Part shown: in pieces, positions 1 through 10,930 of the stretch
Layout of the letters: the number at the start of each line of letters is the position of its first letter
Numbering within the stretch: position 1 is the stretch's first letter
From: Acidobacteriota bacterium
GTDB taxonomy: Bacteria > Acidobacteriota > Vicinamibacteria > Vicinamibacterales > UBA8438
DNA length: 33,775 nt
NCBI GenBank assembly: GCA_021296475.1
Contig: JAGWAJ010000041.1
Span: 4,561 to 38,335 of the forward strand
Direction: 5' to 3'
Notes under the pieces: generated by a model
Seen by the model: the letters and a program-made list of their open reading frames with translations, nothing else
Told to the model about the DNA's origin: nothing
Databases searched by the model: none
Program-made: the position numbers and the translations under genes

Positions 1-119
1 CGCTCCGCTGGCGTTCTGCGGGGCAAGCTCCTAGCCCACCATTCGTCGCCTGACGGCTCCGCCTGGTGCCCAACCAACCCTGCTAGGAGTCTGCCCCGTT
101 CTACGGCGCAGACTCCTAG
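1..119. repeat. Dispersed hairpin repeat, one full copy plus the tail of another
   Basis: A full unit runs from about 34 to 119: a 5' half (CCCACCATTCGTCGCCTGAC..., including GGCTCCGCCTGGTGCCCAACC) followed by a hairpin at 83-119 whose outer arms CTAGGAGTCTGC and GCAGACTCCTAG are perfectly complementary around a short TTCT-type loop. Bases 11-34 resemble the 3' part of another unit, so the window opens inside a tandem array. The same element recurs at 9344-9514, about 15888-15960 and 21449-21540. Its last CTAG contains, on the minus strand, the TAG stop codon of glnA. It probably forms a stable structure at the 3' end of the glnA transcript, acting as terminator or stabiliser; that function is inferred. 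Confidence 0.85.
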
Positions 120-1552
120 ATGTCGAAGTAGAGCGCGAACTCCCACGGGTGCGGCCGCAGGCGAATCGCGTCCACCTCGTTCTCCCGCTTGTAGGCGATC
201 CACGTCTCAATCACGTCCGACGTGAAGACGTCGCCCTTGAGCAGGAAGTCGTGGTCGGCCTCGAGCGCGTCGAGGACCTGCGACAGGTCGGCCGGCGTGC
301 TGGCGATCTTGCCGAGCTCCTCCGGCGGCAGGTCGTAGAGGTCCTTGTCGAGCGGTCCGGGCGGCGTGATCTTGTTCTGCACGCCGTCGAGGCCCGCCAT
401 CAGCATGGCGCTGAACGCGAGGTACCCGTTGCAGGTCGGGTCGGGGAAGCGGCACTCGACCCGCTTCGCCTTCTCGCTGCTCGAGTACACCGGGATGCGG
501 ACCGCCGCGCTGCGGTTGCGCATCGAGTAGATCAGGTTGATCGGCGCTTCGTAGCCCGGCACCAGCCGCCGGTACGAGTTGGTGGTCGGGTTCGTCAGCG
601 CCAGCAGTGCGGGCGCGTGCTTGAGGAGGCCGCCGATGTAGTACAGGGCGGTCTGGCTGAGGTCGGCGTAGGTTCCCGCCTCGAAGAACTGGTTGCGCCC
701 GTCCTTCCAGAGGCTCTGGTGCACGTGCATCCCGGAGCCGTTGTCCTGGAAGATCGGCTTCGGCATGAGGGTCACCGTCTTGCCGTGGCGCCGGGCCACG
801 TTCTTGACGGCGTACTTGTACTTGAGCAGCTTGTCGCCCATGCTCACGAGCGAGTCGAAGCGCATGTCGATCTCGGCCTGACCCGCCGTGCCCACCTCGT
901 GGTGCTGCACCTCGACGTCGACGCCGATCTCCTCGAGCGCCAGCATCATCTCGGTGCGCAGATCCTGGTGCGTGTCGGCCGGCGGCACCGGGAAGTAGCC
1001 CTGCTTGTAGCGGATCTTGTAGCCGAGGTTGCGCGAGGCGCCGGCGGCGTCGGGGTTCTCCACGCGGCCGGCGTTCCAGAATCCCTCGCCGGCGTCGACA
1101 CGGTAGAAGCCCTCGTTGTAGGTCTGTCCGTAGCGGACGTCGTCGAGAATGAAGAACTCCGGCTCGGGGCCGAAGTAGGCGGTGTCGCCGATGCCCGTCG
1201 ACTTCAGGTATGCCTCCGCCTTCTGGGCGATGTAGCGCGGATCGCGGCTGTAGGACTCGCCGGTGACCGGGTCCTTCACGTTGCAGATCAGGACCAGCGT
1301 CGGCGTCGCCGCGAACGGGTCGACGAACGCGGTGGCCGGGTCGGGGAAGAGCAGCATGTCGCTCTCCTGGATCTGCTGGAAGCCCCGGATGCTCGACCCG
1401 TCGAAGCCGATCCCCTCCTCGAAGATGTCGATTTCGAACTCCTTCGTCGACACCGTGAAGTGCTGCCAGAGGCCGGGGAGATCGACGAACCGCAGGTCGA
1501 CCGCCCTGATCTGCTTGCTCTCGATGAGCGCCATCACGTCTGTTGCCTTCAT
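116..1552 (-). CDS. glnA: Glutamine synthetase type I
   Basis: ATP-dependent ligation of ammonium to glutamate, the main ammonium-assimilation step; a cytoplasmic enzyme that is a dodecamer in this family. The 478-residue product has the usual type I length. Visible motifs are FDGSSIRGF near residues 50-58, the ATP-site region around [21 protein letters not shown], and near the C-terminus LYDLPPEE, whose Tyr (about residue 406) matches the adenylylated Tyr of GS-I-beta enzymes. This implies control by a GlnE adenylyltransferase, not in the window. The start is set by GGAGG seven bases upstream of ATG; upstream in-frame codons lack homology. It lies 80 nt downstream of glnB in the same orientation, probably one operon. 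The TAG stop lies inside the hairpin repeat at 83-119. Confidence 0.97.
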   Translation of the reverse strand: MKATDVMALIESKQIRAVDLRFVDLPGLWQHFTVSTKEFEIDIFEEGIGFDGSSIRGFQQIQESDMLLFPDPATAFVDPFAATPTLVLICNVKDPVTGESYSRDPRYIAQKAEAYLKSTGIGDTAYFGPEPEFFILDDVRYGQTYNEGFYRVDAGEGFWNAGRVENPDAAGASRNLGYKIRYKQGYFPVPPADTHQDLRTEMMLALEEIGVDVEVQHHEVGTAGQAEIDMRFDSLVSMGDKLLKYKYAVKNVARRHGKTVTLMPKPIFQDNGSGMHVHQSLWKDGRNQFFEAGTYADLSQTALYYIGGLLKHAPALLALTNPTTNSYRRLVPGYEAPINLIYSMRNRSAAVRIPVYSSSEKAKRVECRFPDPTCNGYLAFSAMLMAGLDGVQNKITPPGPLDKDLYDLPPEELGKIASTPADLSQVLDALEADHDFLLKGDVFTSDVIETWIAYKRENEVDAIRLRPHPWEFALYFDI

Positions 1553-1632
1553 CCAATGCCTCCAAGTGTGAGTAGTGACGATCGGAAGACCGGCGGCGGG
1601 CGCAGCGCACCCGTCGCGATGGGGGCGCCGGT

Positions 1633-4487
<2,855 letters not shown>

Positions 4488-4635
4488 GGGGATTCGATGG
4501 GCGCGACATGATGGACCGCCGGTGTCGCCGTGTCGCGCCGCGGCCCGGCACGGAGCCGGCGCTGCGCGCCGGCCGCCGGGGCCTCGCCCGGACATCGCCG
4601 CCCTGCGGCGCCGCTGCCCGCCCGGCCGGTCCTGC

Positions 4636-4670
4636 AGGAGTCCACATCGCTCTGCGGCGCCGACGCCTAG
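4636..4670. repeat. Decayed copy of the hairpin part of the dispersed repeat
   Basis: These 35 bases match the 35-base hairpin module of the dispersed repeat (as at 9480-9514) at 28 positions by eye, starting AGGAGTCC and ending CCTAG. The stem is largely broken. As at glnA, the terminal CTAG supplies the minus-strand TAG stop, here for the barrel gene at 4667-5536. The rest of the 4488-4666 spacer upstream of glnD is GC-rich and shows nothing else recognisable. Confidence 0.55.
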
Positions 4671-5536
4671 TACGCGATGTTGACTCCCACGGCGCCGACA
4701 GCCTGCAGCTTGTCCCCGTCATTCAGGACCCTGAGATAGTCGCCGAGCGCCAGCAGGTGCACTCCGGCGCTGATCGTCCACGTGCCCGCCGCCTCGGGCA
4801 TCCCCAGGCGCAGCGTGGCGACCGCACCCAGGTCGAAGTAGCCGAACACGTCGTTGTGGTCGCCGCCGTCCTCGTAGTAGTGGTGGAGGCTCAGGCCGAG
4901 CGTGGCGGGAAAGCCGATCGACGCCCGCTCGGCGATGAGATCGAGCCCGGGCTCGATCCCCAGCTCGAAGTAGGTGCCCTCGCTCTGCCCTCCGTCCGCC
5001 TGGCCGCTCAGCTCGACGGCGAGGCCTACGTGCGGTTGCAGCGGAATCAGCAGGCGGTCGCTGTCGTCGAGGCTCAGCGCCAGGCTGACCTCCTGCACGG
5101 TGCCGAAGGAGTCGTTGGGGCTCAGGTACGAGGTGTAGGTGACGCCGGCGGTCAGCGTGTCGCTGCCGAAGGTGAGGCCGGTGAAGAAGTCGGACTCGTA
5201 CCACATGGCCGTCGTCCGGCCCGACGTGCCGGCCCCGCTCGGCCCGGAGTGCAGGCTGTTCCACTGCCCGACGGTCAACGTCAGCGAGCTGAGCGACTCG
5301 TTGCCGGCGCCGAGCAGATCCGCCGAGACGTCGGCGTACGGTTGCACGATCAGGCCGGAGCGCTCCTGCTTGATGCCGCGGAAGAAGTACGCGTTGCTCG
5401 TGTCGATGCCCATCGAGAAGGAGAGCCGGCCCTCGCCGCCCTGCGCGTGCGCCGACCGCGCACCGCCGACGGCCACCGCCGTCAATAGTGCAAGAGCCGC
5501 CGCGCGCGCCGCGCGGCGGCGAGCCGCTGTCGTCAT
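4667..5536 (-). CDS. TorF-like putative outer-membrane porin, paralogue 1
   Basis: A 289-residue exported protein. A typical signal peptide (Arg-rich start, hydrophobic ALALLTAVAVGGA, cleavage after SAHA) is followed by alternating-residue strands and a terminal aromatic (VGVNIAY) expected of an outer-membrane beta-barrel. The opening strand carries NAYFFRGIKQE, resembling the FRGI-Q motif of the TorF/TIGR02001 porin-like family. The start is supported by GGAGG seven bases before ATG at 5536. It is paralogous to the next gene (shared WNSLHS, YESDF, Y-S-P-FGT-EVSLALS). From general knowledge, TorF-like genes often adjoin PII/ammonium-transport genes in proteobacteria, which fits its place upstream of glnD-glnB-glnA; the substrate is unknown. 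The stop codon lies in a decayed hairpin repeat. Confidence 0.75.
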   Translation of the reverse strand: MTTAARRRAARAAALALLTAVAVGGARSAHAQGGEGRLSFSMGIDTSNAYFFRGIKQERSGLIVQPYADVSADLLGAGNESLSSLTLTVGQWNSLHSGPSGAGTSGRTTAMWYESDFFTGLTFGSDTLTAGVTYTSYLSPNDSFGTVQEVSLALSLDDSDRLLIPLQPHVGLAVELSGQADGGQSEGTYFELGIEPGLDLIAERASIGFPATLGLSLHHYYEDGGDHNDVFGYFDLGAVATLRLGMPEAAGTWTISAGVHLLALGDYLRVLNDGDKLQAVGAVGVNIAY

Positions 5537-5594
5537 CCGATGTCCTCCGCGGAGTGCCGCTCCGGAGATGTGTGCCCGCACGCGAATCGCCGGT

Positions 5595-5610
5595 GGATCT
5601 TACAAGATCC
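5595..5610. promoter_or_regulatory. Palindrome upstream of the porin gene, possible operator over a -10 box
   Basis: GGATCTT-AC-AAGATCC is a perfect inverted repeat with 7-base arms and a 2-base spacer, 59-74 bases upstream of the ATG at 5536. On the minus strand it contains TAAGAT, an acceptable -10 hexamer. A regulator binding here could block the promoter. No convincing -35 was seen; the role is inferred. Confidence 0.4.
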
Positions 5611-5660
5611 CCATGCGGCACACCCTCCGCGGCCGCCCCGGAAGCCGGGCGGTTGCGGGT

Positions 5661-5691
5661 GGAAAGAAGCCGGCCCGCGGGGCGCCGGCTT
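5661..5691 (-). terminator. Intrinsic terminator-like hairpin after the second porin gene
   Basis: Arms AAGCCGGC (5667-5674) and GCCGGCTT (5684-5691) form an 8-bp stem with a GC-rich 9-base loop. Read on the minus strand the hairpin is followed by TTCTTTCC, a short T-rich tail. It lies about 75 bases beyond the stop codon at 5767, so it would separate transcription of the two porin genes. Confidence 0.5.
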
Positions 5692-5766
5692 CCTCCACGA
5701 GACCCTGTGCTCAGGAGGGGGAGACAGAGTCACGAACCTTTCCTTCCGCGAGGGCCGCAGGGACTT

Positions 5767-6693
5767 CTAGTACCCCAGGCTGATCCCGAACAGCCCGATG
5801 ACCTTCGCGCCCTTGTCCTCGCCGTTGAGAATTTTCACGCTCTCGCTGAACATCAGCGCGTTCACGCCGACGGCGAGGTCCCACGAGCCGTACTCCTCGG
5901 GGACGGGCAGTGGCACCCCGAGCGACGCCCCGATGCTGAAGAAGCCGCCCGCGCCGTCCGACCAGACGCCCATGTCGTTCTGGTACTCGAAGTAGTTGCT
6001 CATGCTGGCGGCGAACGTCACCGGGAACGAGAGGCTGACCGGGGCGTCCTCGAGCGGCACGCCGGGCTCGAAGCCGATCTCCACGTAGCTGCCCTCGTTC
6101 GGCCCGCCGTCCGCGCCGCCCGCCGCCTCGAACGCGAACGTCGCGTAGGGGGCGGCGAACGTGTCGAAGCTCAGCCCGAGCGCCACCTCCTTGGTCGTGC
6201 CCCAGCTTCCGCGCGGGCTCATGTAGGCGGTGTAGGTGAGGTCGATGCCCACCATGTCGCCGGCGGCGATCCCGAGCCCGGCGTAGAAGTCCGACTCGTA
6301 GTAGATCTGGGGCGCGCCTTCGTTCACGAACCCGTCATCACCGACCGAGTGCAGGCTGTTCCACGTGCCGGCGGTAATCGAGACCGGACCCAGGCTCATG
6401 CTCGCGTCGAGGAACGGCTGGGCGATGAAGCCGCCGGTCTCCTGGATGATGCCGCGGAAGTAGTAGTCGGACACGAAGTCGACGCCGGCGCTGAATCCGA
6501 GCATGCCGGAGTTGGGAGCTGCGTCGTCCTGCACGGCGGCCGCCTCGGCCTCGGTCGCCTCGACCTCGGCCTCGGTCGCCTCGGCCTCGGCCGCGGTCGC
6601 CTCGGCCTCGGCCTCGGCCGCGGCGCCGGTGATCCCGAGCGCTACCAGCATGGCGAGCGGTAGATGGAGCCAGTGACGAGTCCACATGTGCAT
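5767..6693 (-). CDS. TorF-like putative outer-membrane porin, paralogue 2, with Ala/Glu repeat tract
   Basis: A 308-residue exported protein, paralogous to the barrel at 4667-5536 (DYYFRGIIQETGGFIAQP, WNSLHS, YESDFYAGL, YTAYMSP, terminal SLGY). A signal peptide (HLPLAMLVALGITGAAA) is followed by a tract of about 30 residues made only of Ala, Glu, Thr and one Val, encoded by near-identical units of the EATEAE type (about 6540-6622). The tract is a flexible periplasmic or surface linker that could change length by in-frame slippage. Two start codons compete: ATG 6693 and ATG 6687, both after a GA-rich leader with GAGAGG. It has its own long upstream spacer and a terminator-like hairpin downstream, so it is probably a separate transcription unit. 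The transported solute is unknown. Confidence 0.72.
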   Translation of the reverse strand: MHMWTRHWLHLPLAMLVALGITGAAAEAEAEATAAEAEATEAEVEATEAEAAAVQDDAAPNSGMLGFSAGVDFVSDYYFRGIIQETGGFIAQPFLDASMSLGPVSITAGTWNSLHSVGDDGFVNEGAPQIYYESDFYAGLGIAAGDMVGIDLTYTAYMSPRGSWGTTKEVALGLSFDTFAAPYATFAFEAAGGADGGPNEGSYVEIGFEPGVPLEDAPVSLSFPVTFAASMSNYFEYQNDMGVWSDGAGGFFSIGASLGVPLPVPEEYGSWDLAVGVNALMFSESVKILNGEDKGAKVIGLFGISLGY

Positions 6694-7226
6694 GGCGTTG
6701 TGCGTTCCTCTCTCTCTCTCTCGTGTTGTGGCGCGGTGCAGCATCCGAACGCGGCCACGATTCGCTTGGCCGTTGTGCTGTCCGTCTCCGTTGCGCTGTC
6801 CGTCCTCCTTGGAAGCAATGGCCGTGCCATGCCCGTCGAGACCGGGATTCCGGGGCTACGCCATTCAGAATTGTCGACTTGGCAGGCGATCTCCGGACCT
6901 CCCGCGGCGGCGTTGAGAGCCTGGGGGAGCTGGAGTTCTTACGCAATTGTAGAGAATGCCGTATATCGAGACGTTTTTGTTGTGTCGGGGAATGCCCTCG
7001 AGGCCCCTTGTTTCCCAGGGATTGCCCTTGGTTCGTGCTGCCGGCTGGCACGGCGGAGCGAAGTCGTGCAGCCCGACAGCAGTCGTTGGGCGGGTCGCGT
7101 CGGACGTTACAGTCTGCGGCGATGCCGAGCTCTACATACTTGTAGGTGTGGCGCCCATTTGCTTCATTTTTGTGGGGCCCTGGTCCGCGCTCGGGACGGG
7201 GCCCGACGCGGTCGTGCTTCGATCGC
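6694..7226. other. Long intergenic region, unusually AT-rich in places
   Basis: About 530 bases between the AAC(3)-like gene and the second porin gene hold no convincing coding sequence. There is the CT tract (6708-6722) and a short imperfect direct repeat (CTGTCCGTCTCC then CTGTCCGTCCTCC, about 6778-6808). A relatively AT-rich patch around 6935-6990 contains possible minus-strand -10 hexamers, such as TACAAT read from ATTGTA. It probably carries the porin promoter and a long leader. I could not recognise a riboswitch class. Confidence 0.4.
6708..6722. repeat. CT/GA dinucleotide repeat in the porin leader
   Basis: A 15-base run of alternating C and T, read GAGAGA... on the mRNA strand, lies 15-29 bases before the start codon at 6693 and overlaps the only purine-rich ribosome-binding region. 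Dinucleotide tracts of this kind in front of surface-protein genes can mediate phase variation by slippage; seven repeats is near the lower limit for that. Confidence 0.6.
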
Positions 7227-8012
7227 TCACGGCGCGGTCCTGCCGAGGCTGGCCCAGGCTTCGTCGCACTCGACGTCGGAGCCTCGCGGATGCAGGAAGA
7301 CCGTTTCGTTCTCCCGCAGGCGGGCCGTCACGACCCGGACGATGTCGCGTGCCCGGGCGAGGCGGCCGACCCCGTGCGCGACCGGGCCCCGTCGCTGCAG
7401 GCGGTCCGCCTCCAGCCAGTCGTCGACCAGCGCGAACCTTGCGCAGCAGTGATCGATCTCGGTGTAGTCGAAGCGCACGGGCCGTCCGCGTTCGAGCACC
7501 GTGACGTGCACCGCGCGCCGGTATCGCACGCCGACCTCGTTCTCCGCGAGGTGAATCGTCGTGTCGGCATCGTGACCGACTCCGAGCAGCAGCACCTGGC
7601 CGTCGTGGTCGCGCGCCCGCCCGACGGGGCTGTCGGCTCCGTGCGGCGGGTCGATCGGGTGCGGGGCCGTGATCTCGGCGGCCCGCGGCCCCACCGCCGC
7701 GAAGGCGTGCGGGCTGCCGCTGCGGAGCACGCCGCCGCCGCGCCAGAATGTGTCGGCGGTGACGCCCATGTCGGGGCACGGCGTGCGGGCGGAGTCGAAC
7801 GGATGCTCGTCGTCGGACGACATGCTCGGCATGACGAGGGTACCGCGCGGCCCCAGCGCCTGGCGCAGGGCGGCGATGAGGCCCGCCGGGCCGCCTTCGA
7901 CCGGGCCCGTGCGCGAGAACGAGGTGTGGACGAGCAGCACGCCGCCGGACCGCACTCCGAGGTCTCGGAGCTGGCCCGCCACGTGCGCCGGCGGAGCGGG
8001 AGTCATGGCCAT
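7227..8012 (-). CDS. AAC(3)-family N-acetyltransferase
   Basis: Product of 261 residues resembling the aminoglycoside 3-N-acetyltransferase family (acetyl-CoA-dependent acetylation of an amino group). Visible family features are [17 protein letters not shown] (26-42), GTLVMPSMS (58-65), the HPFD stretch (70-73), [14 protein letters not shown] (98-111) and [17 protein letters not shown] (141-157) with the conserved His154. The start is supported by GGAGAG five bases before ATG at 8012; the open frame upstream of it is promoter DNA. It is divergent from the thiolase gene, sharing a 125-base spacer. Members of this family in environmental bacteria need not confer resistance; some act on other amines, so the substrate is left open. 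Confidence 0.85.
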   Translation of the reverse strand: MAMTPAPPAHVAGQLRDLGVRSGGVLLVHTSFSRTGPVEGGPAGLIAALRQALGPRGTLVMPSMSSDDEHPFDSARTPCPDMGVTADTFWRGGGVLRSGSPHAFAAVGPRAAEITAPHPIDPPHGADSPVGRARDHDGQVLLLGVGHDADTTIHLAENEVGVRYRRAVHVTVLERGRPVRFDYTEIDHCCARFALVDDWLEADRLQRRGPVAHGVGRLARARDIVRVVTARLRENETVFLHPRGSDVECDEAWASLGRTAP

Positions 8013-8059
8013 GGTCTCTCTCCAGCGAGGCGCGGCTGCGGCTGCCGGCGTCCGCGCGC

Positions 8060-8066
8060 ATATAAT
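8060..8066. promoter_or_regulatory. TATAAT box between divergent AAC(3)-like and thiolase genes
   Basis: A perfect TATAAT at 8061-8066 stands out in very GC-rich DNA, 71 bases before the thiolase ATG. Because the site is nearly symmetric (ATATAAT), the minus strand reads TTATAT, which could serve the divergent gene. No recognisable -35 hexamer was found at the usual distance. Confidence 0.45.
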
Positions 8067-8137
8067 CGTCCCGCCGCTGCGGACCGCACCCGGCGCAGGG
8101 CCCGGGCGGGGCGCGCGCACGGCGAGGAGCAGGCCCG

Positions 8138-9346
8138 ATGGAAGACGCCTTCATCTACGACGGGATTCGGACGCCGTTCGGTCGTCACGCCGGGGCGCTG
8201 TCGCCCGTGCGCCCGGACGACCTGCTCGGCGGCCTCGTGCGCACGCTGGTCGCGCGGAGCCCCTTCGACGCCGGCGCGTTCGAGGACGTGATCGCCGGAT
8301 GCACGAATCAGGCCGGCGAGGACTGCCGCAACGTCGCCCGCCGCGCCGGGCTCCTCGGGGGCCTGCCGGTCGAGGTCGCCGGGATGACCGTCAACCGGCT
8401 CTGTGCGAGCGGGCTCGCCGCGGTGGTCGATGCGTCGCGCGCCGTCGCCTGCGGCCAGGGCGACCTCTTCATCGCCGGCGGCGTCGAGAGCATGAGCCGC
8501 GCGCCGTTCGTGATGGGCAAGGCCGACCGGGCCTACGGGCGCCAGGTGCAGATGTTCGACACCACGCTCGGCTCCCGCTTCCCGAACCCGACCGTCGCCG
8601 CCGAGTACGGCGATCACGCGATGTTCCAGACCGCCGAGGAGGTGGCGAAGGACCTCGACCTCGGCCGCGCGGAGAGCGATCGCTTCGCGGCGGCGTCGCA
8701 GGAGCGATACGCCCAGGCCAAGTCCGAGTGCTTCTACTCCGGGGAGATCCAGCCGGTGGCCGTGCCCGGACGCCGCCGCGGCGAATCCGTCGAGATGAGC
8801 CAGGACGAGCACCCGCGGCCCGGCACCAGCGTCGACAAGCTCGCGGGGCTGCGGCCGCTGGCGGACGGCGGGGTCGTCACCCCCGGCAACGCGTCGGGCA
8901 TCAACGACGGTGCCGCCGCCCTCATCGTCGGCTCGCGGGCGGCGGGCGAGCGCGCCGGCGCCAAGCCCATCGCCCGGGTGGTGACCGCGGCCGCGGCGGG
9001 CGTCGAGCCCCGCGTGATGGGCCTCGGGCCGGTGCCGGCCACGCGGAAGGCGCTCGCGCGGGCCGGGCTCACCCTGGCCGACGTCGACGTCATCGAGATC
9101 AACGAGGCGTTCGCGACGCAGGTGCTCGGTTGCCTGAAGCTTCTGGAGATTGATCAGGACGACAGCCGGGTCAATCCCAACGGAGGCGCGATTGCCGTCG
9201 GACACCCCCTCGGCGCGTCGGGGGCGCGCCTCACCCTCACCGCGGCCCGTCAGTTGCAGCGGGTCGAGGGCCGCTACGCCCTTGTGACCCTCTGCATCGG
9301 TGTCGGGCAGGGGCTCGCCGCGGTGCTCGAGCGCGTGGCCGCGTAG
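8138..9346 (+). CDS. Acetyl-CoA C-acyltransferase (thiolase, PcaF/AtoB type)
   Basis: A 402-residue thiolase that cleaves or condenses 3-oxoacyl-CoA. All catalytic positions are present: the nucleophile Cys89 in NRLCASG, His356 in [14 protein letters not shown] and Cys386 in LCIGVGQG. The [24 protein letters not shown] stretch, read in parts, resembles 3-oxoadipyl-CoA thiolases of the beta-ketoadipate pathway, but no other gene of that pathway is nearby, so fatty-acid or acetoacetyl-CoA use is equally possible. The start has GAGGAG upstream at 8121-8126. Its TAG stop coincides with the first bases of the tandem hairpin repeat at 9344-9514. Confidence 0.93.
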   Translation: MEDAFIYDGIRTPFGRHAGALSPVRPDDLLGGLVRTLVARSPFDAGAFEDVIAGCTNQAGEDCRNVARRAGLLGGLPVEVAGMTVNRLCASGLAAVVDASRAVACGQGDLFIAGGVESMSRAPFVMGKADRAYGRQVQMFDTTLGSRFPNPTVAAEYGDHAMFQTAEEVAKDLDLGRAESDRFAAASQERYAQAKSECFYSGEIQPVAVPGRRRGESVEMSQDEHPRPGTSVDKLAGLRPLADGGVVTPGNASGINDGAAALIVGSRAAGERAGAKPIARVVTAAAAGVEPRVMGLGPVPATRKALARAGLTLADVDVIEINEAFATQVLGCLKLLEIDQDDSRVNPNGGAIAVGHPLGASGARLTLTAARQLQRVEGRYALVTLCIGVGQGLAAVLERVAA

Positions 9347-9514
9347 CCCACCATGCGTCTCCTGCCGGCTCCGCCCGGTGCCCAACCAACCCTCCAGGAG
9401 TCCGCGCCGTTCCACGGCGCAGGCTCCTGGCCCACCATGCGTCGCCTGCCGGCTCCGCCTGGTGCCCAACCAACCCTCCAGGAGTCCGCGCCGTTCCACG
9501 GCGCAGACTCCTAG
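9344..9514. repeat. Two tandem copies of the dispersed hairpin repeat
   Basis: Two units of 84 bases (9347-9430 and 9431-9514) differ at only a few positions. Each has the conserved 5' half (CCCACCATGCGTC..., GGTGCCCAACCAACCCT) and the hairpin (9394-9430 and 9478-9514) built on GGAGTC...GACTCC with inner GCGCCG/CGGCGC. The first TAG is the thiolase stop; the last TAG lies 6 bases before the GTG start of the anion transporter. The spacer between the two genes therefore consists almost entirely of this element. Confidence 0.9.
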
Positions 9515-9520
9515 CCTGGC

Positions 9521-10930
9521 GTGGGTTCCCGCAACGCCCGGCTGCTCGCCCTGGTTGCGATCTACCTGCTGATTGCGCACGTGATCCCGGCCCCGGAGGG
9601 CGTCGACCCGCAGGGTTGGCGAATCACCGGCATCTTCTTCGCCACGATCGCCGGGCTCATGCTGCAGCCGCTCCCGGGATCGCAGGTGGTCCTGATCGGC
9701 ATCACGGCGCTCATCCTGGTCGGCCGGGTGCCGATGGCGCGCGCCCTGGAAGGCTACTCCGCGGCGTCGGTCTGGATGGTGCTGGCGGCGATGATGATGT
9801 CGCGCGCGCTCCGCGACTGCGGGCTCGCGCGCCGCATCGCCCTGCAGTTCGTCCGCGCCATCGGCAACACCTCGCTCGGGCTCGGCTATGCGCTCCACCT
9901 GACCGACCTCACGCTGGCGACGGGAGTGCCGTCCATCACCGCCCGCTCGGCCAGCATCGTCTTCCCGATCGCCCGCAGCATCAGCAGCCTCTACGAGTCG
10001 GAGCCCGGGCCCACCGCGCGCCGCCTCGGCACCTTCCTGATGACGTGCATGTACCAGACCAGCGTTGTCGCCTCCGCGATGTTCTTCTACAGCAGCGCCG
10101 CCAACCTGCTGCTGGGCGACCTCGCGCGCGAGTATGCCGGCATCGAGGTGACCTGGACGAGCTGGTTCATCGCCGGCCTCGTGCCGGGCCTGGTGTCGAG
10201 CGTCGCAGTGCCGCTCCTCGTGCTGCGCGCCGTCCCGCCCGAGATCCGCCGGACGCCCGCGGCTCGGGATTTCGCGCAGCGCGAGCTCGACAGGCTCGGG
10301 CCGATCCGCGGCACGGAGGCGATCGTAGCCGTGGTCTTCGTATTCCTGATCGGGTTCTGGGTGCTCTCGTCCTACGTCGACTGGCTGTCGCCCGGCCTTG
10401 TCGCCTTCATCGGCCTGAGCGTGCTTTTCGTCTCGCAGGCGCTCACCTGGAATGCCGCGCTGGGAGAGCGCTCGGCCTGGGACATCTTCGTCTGGTACGG
10501 CGGCCTGCTGACGATGGGCGGGCTGCTCAACGAGAGCGGGTCGCCCACGGTGTTCGCAACCTGGGTCGGGTCGGCGTTCGAGGGCGTGCCGTGGCTGGTG
10601 GTCTTCGCCGCGGCCCTCGTCATCTACTACTACGCGCACTACTTCTTCGCCAGCACGACGGCCCACGCGATCGCGCTCTACGGGCCGTTCGTGGCGCTCC
10701 TCGTGGCGGTCGGGGCGCCGGCCGCCGTCGTTGCCTACAGCCTGCTCTTCATCAACAACCTGACGGCCGGGCTGACCCACTACGGGACCACGACCTCCCC
10801 GATCATCTTCGTCGAGGGTTACGTGAGCTTCCGCGACTGGTGGCGCACCGGCTTCATCGCCTCCGTGCTCAACCTGGTCATCTGGATTCCGGTGGGGGTG
10901 CTCTGGTGGAAGATCCTGGGGCTCTGGTGA
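9521..10930 (+). CDS. DASS/SLC13-family anion (dicarboxylate-type) transporter
   Basis: A 469-residue inner-membrane protein with about 11-13 hydrophobic segments. It fits the divalent anion:sodium symporter family, in the CitT/YbhI-like branch: MMMSRALRDCGLARRIA, the first hairpin region MFFYSSAANLLLGD, YYYAHYFFASTTAHAIALYGPF, and the second site LTAGLTHYGTTTSPI. Likely substrates are di- or tricarboxylates. The only available start is GTG 9521, because an in-frame TAG (9512-9514) from the hairpin repeat lies directly upstream. There is no Shine-Dalgarno sequence, so the native start region may have been altered by the repeat. Its TGA overlaps the GTG of the amidohydrolase (GTGA), so the two are probably co-translated. 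Confidence 0.88.
   Translation: MGSRNARLLALVAIYLLIAHVIPAPEGVDPQGWRITGIFFATIAGLMLQPLPGSQVVLIGITALILVGRVPMARALEGYSAASVWMVLAAMMMSRALRDCGLARRIALQFVRAIGNTSLGLGYALHLTDLTLATGVPSITARSASIVFPIARSISSLYESEPGPTARRLGTFLMTCMYQTSVVASAMFFYSSAANLLLGDLAREYAGIEVTWTSWFIAGLVPGLVSSVAVPLLVLRAVPPEIRRTPAARDFAQRELDRLGPIRGTEAIVAVVFVFLIGFWVLSSYVDWLSPGLVAFIGLSVLFVSQALTWNAALGERSAWDIFVWYGGLLTMGGLLNESGSPTVFATWVGSAFEGVPWLVVFAAALVIYYYAHYFFASTTAHAIALYGPFVALLVAVGAPAAVVAYSLLFINNLTAGLTHYGTTTSPIIFVEGYVSFRDWWRTGFIASVLNLVIWIPVGVLWWKILGLW

Noticed and set aside
6338-7051. Minus-strand frame reaching into the porin leader
   Set aside because: It overlaps the porin gene in another phase and its sequence is Arg/Ser-rich without any recognisable motif.
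7040-7080. Sigma-54 promoter (TGGCAC) near the porin and nitrogen genes
   Set aside because: TGGCAC is present near 7045 but no TTGC element follows at the required spacing, and it points away from the porin gene.
7227-8012. A clinical-type aminoglycoside resistance gene
   Set aside because: The family match is clear but there is no mobile context and the substrate cannot be inferred from the sequence.
9344-9514. Integron attC site or CRISPR array
   Set aside because: There are only two long units with no unique spacers, and no integron core-site pattern was recognised; no integrase or cas gene is present.
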